Below are positions 33,409 through 38,126 of a DNA stretch of 38,126 nucleotides, piece after piece (position 1 is the stretch's first letter; each line of letters begins with the position of its first letter). Source of the stretch: Lachnospiraceae bacterium. Its GTDB lineage: Bacteria; Bacillota; Clostridia; Lachnospirales; Lachnospiraceae. Below the pieces are notes generated by a model, which made no database searches, was not told the DNA's origin, and worked only from the letters and a program-made list of their open reading frames with translations. The translations under genes and the position numbers were made by a program. The DNA is taken from positions 1-38,126 of the forward strand of contig JAGAQI010000063.1 in assembly GCA_017622795.1 (NCBI GenBank). The letters run 5' to 3'.

Positions 33409-34161
33409 ATGAAAAAAGCAAATGGAGTATTTATAGGATTATTATTTATTGTGGTAGGTTTATTATATGCATGTACGGCACTTGATTTTATTGATTTTAC
33501 CATCTTCTTTCCGGGATGGTGGACCTTATTCATCATTATTCCGTGTCTGTATGCGTTAACCCGCAAAAACGAAGATAAAACCGGTCCGTTAATCGGTTTG
33601 GCAATCGGTGTTTGCTTTTTGATCAATGCACAGGATTTTAAATTCCATATTGATTTTTTCCCAATGGCCTTAGCGTTGCTTTGTTTTATCATTGGATGGA
33701 AATTACTGGTTCCGCAGAAGAAAAAGGAACATAAGCAGGTGGAGTTCACTTACAACGGTGAGTCCGGTGAAAAGGAAGTTGTGATTGACGGTGTTAAATT
33801 TGATAACACCTATTCCAAGAACAGCGGCGGTTATGTAAATGCATCTGCCATTCTTGGCGGTAAGGATATCCGGGTAGACAACGAATGCTTCACCGGTGCA
33901 GATATTACCGTAATTATGGGTGCTGTGGATTTAAACTTAAGAAATGCTATTATTTCTGAGGATGTGTACATCAATGTAACCGCAGTGATGGGCGGCATCG
34001 ATATTTATGTGCCTGCAAATGTAAGAGTAGTTACGGATGGATGCTCCTGCATTATGGGCGGAATTGACGTGAATACCTCTTATGCCAACTTCCACTCTTC
34101 AGACACACCAAGAGTTATTATTACAGGAACCTGCATCATGGGTGGTATTGATATTCAGTAG
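33409..34161 (+). CDS. LiaF-like membrane protein (cell-envelope stress family)
   Basis: The 250-residue protein has four N-terminal membrane helices (about residues 6-24, 36-52, 58-74 and 84-100) and a C-terminal beta-rich domain with repeated MGG[IA]D units (IMGAVDL, VMGGIDI, IMGGIDV, IMGGIDI), the hallmark of the LiaF/YvqF C-terminal domain. In Bacillus LiaF restrains the LiaRS two-component system that answers cell-wall antibiotics. No liaR or liaS gene is present here, so the partner is unknown. GGAGG is eight bases before the start. The TAG stop is followed at once by TAA. Confidence 0.85.
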   Translation: MKKANGVFIGLLFIVVGLLYACTALDFIDFTIFFPGWWTLFIIIPCLYALTRKNEDKTGPLIGLAIGVCFLINAQDFKFHIDFFPMALALLCFIIGWKLLVPQKKKEHKQVEFTYNGESGEKEVVIDGVKFDNTYSKNSGGYVNASAILGGKDIRVDNECFTGADITVIMGAVDLNLRNAIISEDVYINVTAVMGGIDIYVPANVRVVTDGCSCIMGGIDVNTSYANFHSSDTPRVIITGTCIMGGIDIQ

Positions 34162-34169
34162 TAAATTTC

Positions 34170-34207
34170 GGGCAGTTGTAAAAATATTTTGCAACTGCCT
34201 TTTCTTT
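34170..34207 (+). terminator. Rho-independent terminator after the LiaF-like gene
   Basis: GGCAGTTG (34171-34178) pairs with CAACTGCC (34192-34199), with TTTTCTTT following. Confidence 0.85.
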
Positions 34208-34266
34208 ATGTTATGATGGAGAAAATCCATTTGATTTATTATGTTTTGCAGAAATGAGGAAATACT

Positions 34267-34614
34267 ATGTACCAGGATAACATTGTGCTTTGCGGCAGCA
34301 GTGCTTACGAGCAGAAATATTATTTAAATGAGAATTTTGAAGGATTACCACAGGCGATTAAAGATGAATTAAAGATTATGTGCGTATTGTTTACCGAGGA
34401 TGTGGGCGGTATTTTAACCCTGATGTTCGAAGAGGACGGAACCCTTGTGTTCCAAACGGAAGCAGAAGAAGGCGATTTGCTTTACGATGAAATCGGCAGT
34501 GTGCTTTTAGTAAAAAAGCTGCAGAAGGAAAAGCAGGAACTGATGGAATCGTTGGAACTGTATTTTAAAGTGTTCTTTTTAAACGAAGATGCAGCGGAAC
34601 TTTTGAATGAATAG
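34267..34614 (+). CDS. Small conserved protein (probably DUF6145)
   Basis: The protein has 115 residues, is soluble and acidic, and has no membrane segment. It opens MYQDNIVLCGSSAYEQKYY and has a central FTEDVGGILTLMFEEDGTL strand region and a C-terminal helix. I recall proteins like this in Lachnospiraceae as DUF6145 but cannot verify that. TGAGGA lies seven bases before the start. It precedes coaX by eleven bases and is probably co-transcribed with it. Function unknown. Confidence 0.75.
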   Translation: MYQDNIVLCGSSAYEQKYYLNENFEGLPQAIKDELKIMCVLFTEDVGGILTLMFEEDGTLVFQTEAEEGDLLYDEIGSVLLVKKLQKEKQELMESLELYFKVFFLNEDAAELLNE

Positions 34615-34625
34615 GAGAATAAGCG

Positions 34626-35405
34626 ATGCTATTAGCAATTGATGTAGGAAATACCAATATTACCTGTGCGGTGATTTCAGGTGAAGAAACAAAAGCAAAT
34701 TTCCGGTTAACCACAAAGCAGTCCAGAACCTCCGATGAATTCGGAATCATTATTTGCGATTTGTTAGAAAAGCGAGGGGTAATGCAGGAAGAAATTACAG
34801 ATGTCATTATTGCTTCCGTTGTGCCGGGAATCATGTATTCTTTGACCAGTGCCATTATTAAGTATCTGGATATCACTCCGATGATTGTGGGAGAAGGCAC
34901 CAAGTCCGGTATCCGTATTGATACTCCAAATCCGAAAGAAATCGGCGCTGACCGTATTGTGGATGCGGTGGCGGCATATTATTTGTATGGCGGACCGGTC
35001 ATTGTGGTGGATTTCGGCACGGCAACCACTTACGATTTAATTACGGAAAACGGAGCATTTACCGCAGGTATTACCAGTCCGGGTATCCGTATCAGTGCCA
35101 ATGCGCTGTGGAACGATACGGCCAAGCTTCCGGAAATTGAAATTGAAAAGCCGGCGTCTATTTTAGCAAAGGACACGATCACCAGTATGCAGGTGGGTTT
35201 GGTGTACGGATGCATTGGCCAGACAGAATATATCATTAACAAAATAAAAGAAGAAAGTGGTCTGGCGGATGTGAAGGTTGTGGCAACCGGCGGCCTCGGC
35301 AAGCTGATTGCGGATAACACAGACAGCATTGATGTATATGACAAGATGCTTACCATGGAGGGACTTCGTCTGATTTATGAGAAAACCTCCGGGAAGAAGG
35401 CGTAG
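34626..35405 (+). CDS. coaX: Type III pantothenate kinase
   Basis: The 259-residue protein phosphorylates pantothenate as the first step of coenzyme A synthesis. [15 protein letters not shown] (Asp6) is the ATP/phosphate motif, [17 protein letters not shown] binds pantothenate and [15 protein letters not shown] supplies the second phosphate motif. Type III enzymes need a monovalent cation and are not inhibited by CoA. AGGAGA lies at the end of the preceding gene. A dus gene follows after 59 bases, a gene pair seen elsewhere in Firmicutes. Confidence 0.95.
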   Translation: MLLAIDVGNTNITCAVISGEETKANFRLTTKQSRTSDEFGIIICDLLEKRGVMQEEITDVIIASVVPGIMYSLTSAIIKYLDITPMIVGEGTKSGIRIDTPNPKEIGADRIVDAVAAYYLYGGPVIVVDFGTATTYDLITENGAFTAGITSPGIRISANALWNDTAKLPEIEIEKPASILAKDTITSMQVGLVYGCIGQTEYIINKIKEESGLADVKVVATGGLGKLIADNTDSIDVYDKMLTMEGLRLIYEKTSGKKA

Positions 35406-35464
35406 AAATAGGGCTGATATTTCTACGATAGTAGAAAAGAAACAGGAAAACGAAGAGGAATGGT

Positions 35465-36439
35465 ATGCGGAATTTACAAATTGGAACTGTAACAGTGCCG
35501 GGCATTGTGGCGCTTGGACCGATGGCAGGGGTAACCGACCTGCCATTCCGTACGTTATGCAAAGAGTGCGGAGCGGACTTGATTTACACCGAAATGGTCA
35601 GCGCGAAAGGAATTATGTATAACAATAAAAATACGGAGGCGTTGCTTCGGGTAGAAGAGTCGGAGCGGCCGGTAGCACTGCAGTTATTTGGTGAAGACCC
35701 AAAGATAATGGCGGAGCAGGCAAAACGTATTGAGGAGCGGAATTTTGACATTTTAGATATTAACATGGGATGTCCGGTGCCAAAGGTAGTAAACAATGGT
35801 GAGGGCTCTGCTTTGATGAAAACACCGGAAAAGGTGGGAGAAATTGTCTATGCTGTGTCGTCTGCCATCAGTAAGCCGGTTACGATAAAAATCCGTAAGG
35901 GCTTTGGTAAGGATGATGCCAATGCGCCTATTGTGGCTAAAATTGCGGAGGAAGCCGGTGCGGCAGCCGTTGCGGTGCATGGACGCACCAGGGAACAGTA
36001 TTACAACGGTAAGGCAGACTGGGATATCATCAAGCAGGTCAAAGATGCGGTAAAGATTCCGGTTATCGGAAATGGTGATATTTTTACACCGCAGGATGCG
36101 GCCAGAATGCTTGCAGAAACCGGCTGTGACGGTGTTATGGTTGCACGTGGCGTGCAGGGAAATCCGTGGCTGTTCGGGCAGATTAAAGCTTATCTGGAAG
36201 ACGGAACTATCCTGCCGAAGCCGGATATTGATACGGTGGTAGAAATGATTCTCCGCCATGCGGAAATCCACGTGGGCTATGTGGGCGAATATGCCGGAAT
36301 CCGGGAGATGCGTAAGCATGTGGCCTGGTATGCCACCGGGTTTAAAGGGGCATCCAAACTGCGCAGCGCGGTCAATGAAGTGGAAACCATGGAGCAGTTA
36401 AAAGAATTACTGAAACGGTACCGGGATTCCCTATTGTAA
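35465..36439 (+). CDS. dusB: tRNA-dihydrouridine synthase (DusB-like)
   Basis: The 324-residue FMN enzyme reduces specific uridines of tRNA to dihydrouridine. LGPMAGVTDLPFRTLCKECG opens the TIM barrel; Cys103 in NMGCPVPKV is the catalytic cysteine; VHGRTREQYYNGKADW and VIGNGDIF bind FMN. The C-terminal helical domain (about residues 245-324) contacts tRNA. GAAGAGGA lies six bases before the start. No convincing terminator follows; the asd promoter lies 77 bases downstream. Confidence 0.93.
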   Translation: MRNLQIGTVTVPGIVALGPMAGVTDLPFRTLCKECGADLIYTEMVSAKGIMYNNKNTEALLRVEESERPVALQLFGEDPKIMAEQAKRIEERNFDILDINMGCPVPKVVNNGEGSALMKTPEKVGEIVYAVSSAISKPVTIKIRKGFGKDDANAPIVAKIAEEAGAAAVAVHGRTREQYYNGKADWDIIKQVKDAVKIPVIGNGDIFTPQDAARMLAETGCDGVMVARGVQGNPWLFGQIKAYLEDGTILPKPDIDTVVEMILRHAEIHVGYVGEYAGIREMRKHVAWYATGFKGASKLRSAVNEVETMEQLKELLKRYRDSLL

Positions 36440-36516
36440 AAATGCACAAAGAGTGTATCGAATCACCGCTTTAATATGGCAAAGTATACAAAATTAATAA
36501 AAAGAATAAAAAACGG

Positions 36517-36545
36517 TTGATTTTTTTGAAAAAACATTGTAATAT
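36517..36545 (+). promoter_or_regulatory. Promoter for asd
   Basis: TTGATT at 36517-36522, a 17-base spacer and TAATAT at 36540-36545. It leaves an untranslated leader of about 140 bases. Confidence 0.75.
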
Positions 36546-36551
36546 AGCACA

Positions 36552-36690
36552 AAGACAAATGTACGCGAGGGAAAAACACTCGGGACGGAAAGAGGAGGAT
36601 AAATCCTCTGCTCGCGGAGACTCGCATTTTTCTTCGGATACAACAGAAAACTTCGTTTTCTGATTGTCAAGAAACAAGGAGGATTCATTT
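36552..36690 (+). promoter_or_regulatory. Structured 5' leader of asd, candidate attenuator or unknown riboswitch
   Basis: The leader can form AGAGGA/TCCTCT (36591-36596 with 36604-36609). CGCGAG at 36564-36569 can pair with CTCG (36579-36582), CTCGCG (36611-36616) or CTCGC (36621-36625); these are mutually exclusive and the last precedes ATTTTTC. The leader ends with copy 3 of the hairpin repeat and an AGGAGG ribosome site. I could not match it to the lysine riboswitch, T-box or c-di-GMP classes. That it regulates asd is inference. Confidence 0.45.
36638..36668 (+). repeat. Hairpin repeat, third copy (upstream of asd)
   Basis: Thirty-one bases match the 34-bp units at 13743-13810 with a single change (T to C) in the three-base loop. 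It ends 22 bases before the asd start, in the same orientation and nearly the same position as the copy before the dihydrofolate reductase gene. Confidence 0.9.
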
Positions 36691-37773
36691 ATGGCAAAAT
36701 TAAAAGTTGGTATTTTAGGTGCAACCGGTATGGTTGGCCAGAGATTCATTTCTTTATTAGAGAATCACCCATGGTTTGAGGTTGTTGCGGTAGCAGCAAG
36801 CCCACGTAGTGCGGGTAAAACATACGAAGAAGCAGTAGGCGACAGATGGAAGATGTCCACTCCGATGCCGGAAGCTGTGAAGAAGTTAGTAGTTATGAAC
36901 GTAGATGAAGTAGAAGCAGTATCTTCTCAGGTTGATTTTGTATTCAGTGCATATGAAGGCACTAAAGAGCAGATTCAGGCAGCAGAAGAGGCTTATGCAA
37001 AGACAGAGACTCCGGTTGTTTCCAACAACAGTGCACACCGTTGGACTCCGGACGTTCCGATGGTAGTGCCGGAAATCAATCCGGATCACATGAAGGTTAT
37101 CGAGTTCCAGAAGAAGCGTCTCGGTACCACAAGAGGCTTCGTAGCAGTAAAGCCAAACTGCTCCATTCAGAGCTACGCTCCGGTACTTACCGCATGGGCA
37201 GAGTTTGAGCCATACGAAGTAGTTGCTACTACATATCAGGCAATCTCCGGTGCAGGTAAGACCTTTAAGGATTGGCCGGAAATGGTAGAGAACCTTATTC
37301 CGTACATCGGTGGTGAGGAAGAAAAGAGTGAGAAGGAACCGCTTCGTATCTGGGGCGAAATTAAGGACGGTGTTATCGTTCCGGCAACCTCTCCGGTAAT
37401 CACTTGTCAGTGTCTCCGTGTTCCGGTATTAAACGGTCACACAGCAGCAGTATTTGTAAAGTTCAGAAAGAAGCCAACCAAGGAGCAGCTCATCGAGAAG
37501 TTAGTAAACTTCAAGGGCGTCCCGCAGGAACTTGAGCTTCCGAGTGCACCAAAGCAGTTCATTCAGTACCTTGAGGAAGATAACCGTCCACAGGTTAAGT
37601 TGGATGTAGACTATGAGAACGGCATGGGCGTTTCCGTCGGCAGAATCCGTGAAGATTCCGTATACGACTGGAAGTTCGTAGGCCTCTCCCACAACACTGT
37701 TCGTGGTGCAGCAGGCGGTGCGGTTCTTTGCGCAGAGTTATTAAAGGCTCAGGGTTATATTACAGCGAAATAA
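36691..37773 (+). CDS. asd: Aspartate-semialdehyde dehydrogenase (long, archaeal/fungal-like type)
   Basis: The 360-residue enzyme reduces aspartyl phosphate to aspartate semialdehyde, the branch point to lysine, diaminopimelate, threonine and methionine. KVGILGATGMVGQRFI binds NADP, and Cys157 in VAVKPNCSIQSYAP is the catalytic cysteine. The length and sequences such as WTPDVPMVVPEINPDH resemble the archaeal and yeast Hom2 type and not the short E. coli or Bacillus types (from memory). I start at 36691, because AGGAGG lies eight bases upstream; the longer reading begins inside the hairpin repeat. A terminator follows six bases after the stop. Confidence 0.95.
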   Translation: MAKLKVGILGATGMVGQRFISLLENHPWFEVVAVAASPRSAGKTYEEAVGDRWKMSTPMPEAVKKLVVMNVDEVEAVSSQVDFVFSAYEGTKEQIQAAEEAYAKTETPVVSNNSAHRWTPDVPMVVPEINPDHMKVIEFQKKRLGTTRGFVAVKPNCSIQSYAPVLTAWAEFEPYEVVATTYQAISGAGKTFKDWPEMVENLIPYIGGEEEKSEKEPLRIWGEIKDGVIVPATSPVITCQCLRVPVLNGHTAAVFVKFRKKPTKEQLIEKLVNFKGVPQELELPSAPKQFIQYLEEDNRPQVKLDVDYENGMGVSVGRIREDSVYDWKFVGLSHNTVRGAAGGAVLCAELLKAQGYITAK

Positions 37774-37778
37774 AATTC

Positions 37779-37840
37779 AAAACGCATATTCCTTTCGAAC
37801 CCGCTTTCGCTAACGGTTCGTACAGGAATATGCGTTTTTT
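37779..37840 (+). terminator. Long-stem terminator after asd
   Basis: A perfect 15-bp stem (37779-37793 with 37824-37838) encloses a second 6-bp stem CGAACC/GGTTCG (37796-37801 with 37815-37820) and runs into TTTTTT. Confidence 0.88.
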
Positions 37841-38037
37841 ATTCAGAAAATTTGCGCACCGGTTTTCTCTGCCGACTCAGCCACTTTCCACGGGGACTTG
37901 CCGATTTTTCTTCTGCAACGAGAACTATGTCTGCTTATCGGTGTTTTCCAAGAACTCGTCGTCGGGGGAGATGGGGTTGGAGTTTAGAGTTGATTTAAAT
38001 TTGGCTGGTTTCAAAACATCCTACGGATGTGCCTTCT

Positions 38038-38098
38038 AAGAACAAGTCGAGGCTCTGCTGAACACACGAGGTGTTCGCAGAACCCCAGACTCGTTCTT
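38038..38098. repeat. 61-bp imperfect palindrome
   Basis: The arms of about 28 bases begin AAGAAC and end GTTCTT, and close on ACGAG as the loop. Several mismatches and one single-base shift interrupt the pairing (outer AAGAAC and inner GAACAC fully paired). It could be a folded RNA or a small inverted-repeat element. Confidence 0.65.
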
Positions 38099-38121
38099 AA
38101 AAAGTGCTCGCGCACTTTTTT
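38099..38121. terminator. Terminator-like hairpin at the window end
   Basis: AAAAAGTGC (38099-38107) pairs with GCACTTTTT (38112-38120) around a TCGC loop; A/T flanks make it usable in either direction. Confidence 0.65.
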
Positions 38122-38126
38122 AAACC

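Larger units (their letters stand above)
37841..38126. other. Gene-free stretch with serial hairpins
   Basis: I see no credible gene in these 286 bases. An open frame at 37728-38039 begins inside asd, has no ribosome site and runs through the asd terminator. The stretch holds a small hairpin ACATCC/GGATGT (38016-38030), a large imperfect palindrome (38038-38098) and a terminator-like hairpin (38099-38121). Base composition is more GC- and C-rich than in the other intergenic DNA, which suggests a repetitive or non-coding element, or the leader of a gene beyond the window. Confidence 0.6.

Noticed and set aside
36552-36690. asd leader considered as a lysine riboswitch, T-box or c-di-GMP riboswitch
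   Set aside because: I could not find the conserved core elements of those classes; a short GGGACGGAAAG resemblance to the c-di-GMP-I core is not supported by the pairing pattern.
37728-38039. 103-codon open frame after asd
   Set aside because: It begins inside asd, has no ribosome site, runs through the asd terminator and encodes a low-complexity, cysteine- and serine-rich sequence without family features.

Overview
The window looks like chromosomal DNA of an anaerobic Firmicute, most likely a gut Lachnospiraceae (class Clostridia). The grounds are moderate GC with AGGAGG-type ribosome binding sites and TTGACA/TATAAT-type promoters, an oxygen-sensitive class III ribonucleotide reductase, intracellular plant-glycan hydrolases fed by a GPH sugar symporter, and small protein families typical of this group. 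This is inference from gene content; there is no rRNA gene in the window. No tRNA, CRISPR array, prophage or insertion sequence was seen. I read 35 protein genes.

Layout. 1-6167: a sugar-uptake and glycoside-hydrolase block with a GPH symporter, a membrane acyltransferase overlapping a GH127 beta-L-arabinofuranosidase-type enzyme, and a GH27 enzyme; this fits import and cytoplasmic trimming of arabinose/galactose-containing plant oligosaccharides. 6270-10237: two small proteins, the GTPase HflX and a GH133-type glycogen debranching enzyme. 10243-14326: a deoxynucleotide block in which NrdR-box-like sites and a good promoter precede nrdD (class III reductase with a fused C-terminal redoxin domain), followed by thyA and a dihydrofolate reductase gene. 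14357-18699: branched-chain aminotransferase, M42 aminopeptidase, a MraY-like glycosyltransferase and galactose mutarotase. 18735-22586, minus strand: two XRE regulators (one with a membrane tail, one with a repeat solenoid), a polysaccharide deacetylase and a dicarboxylate/amino-acid symporter. 22782-29532: an AraC regulator and a tightly coupled export cassette (EamA, MATE, heterodimeric ABC pair). 29615-30922, minus: two tandem PilZ paralogs. 31141-36439: SPFH protein, argF, a small membrane protein, a LiaF-like protein, a small conserved protein, coaX and a dus gene. 36691-37773: asd behind a structured leader. 37774-38126: no gene, but a terminator and several hairpins.

The most noteworthy signals are: the NrdR-like operator array upstream of nrdD; the redoxin fused to NrdD with no activase gene nearby; a 34-bp hairpin repeat (two tandem copies before the dihydrofolate reductase gene, one before asd) lying 22-24 nt upstream of both start codons; an XRE regulator with six exact 26-residue repeats; and the asd leader with mutually exclusive pairings. 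All motif matches were made by eye from memory of family consensus sequences; no database search was run.
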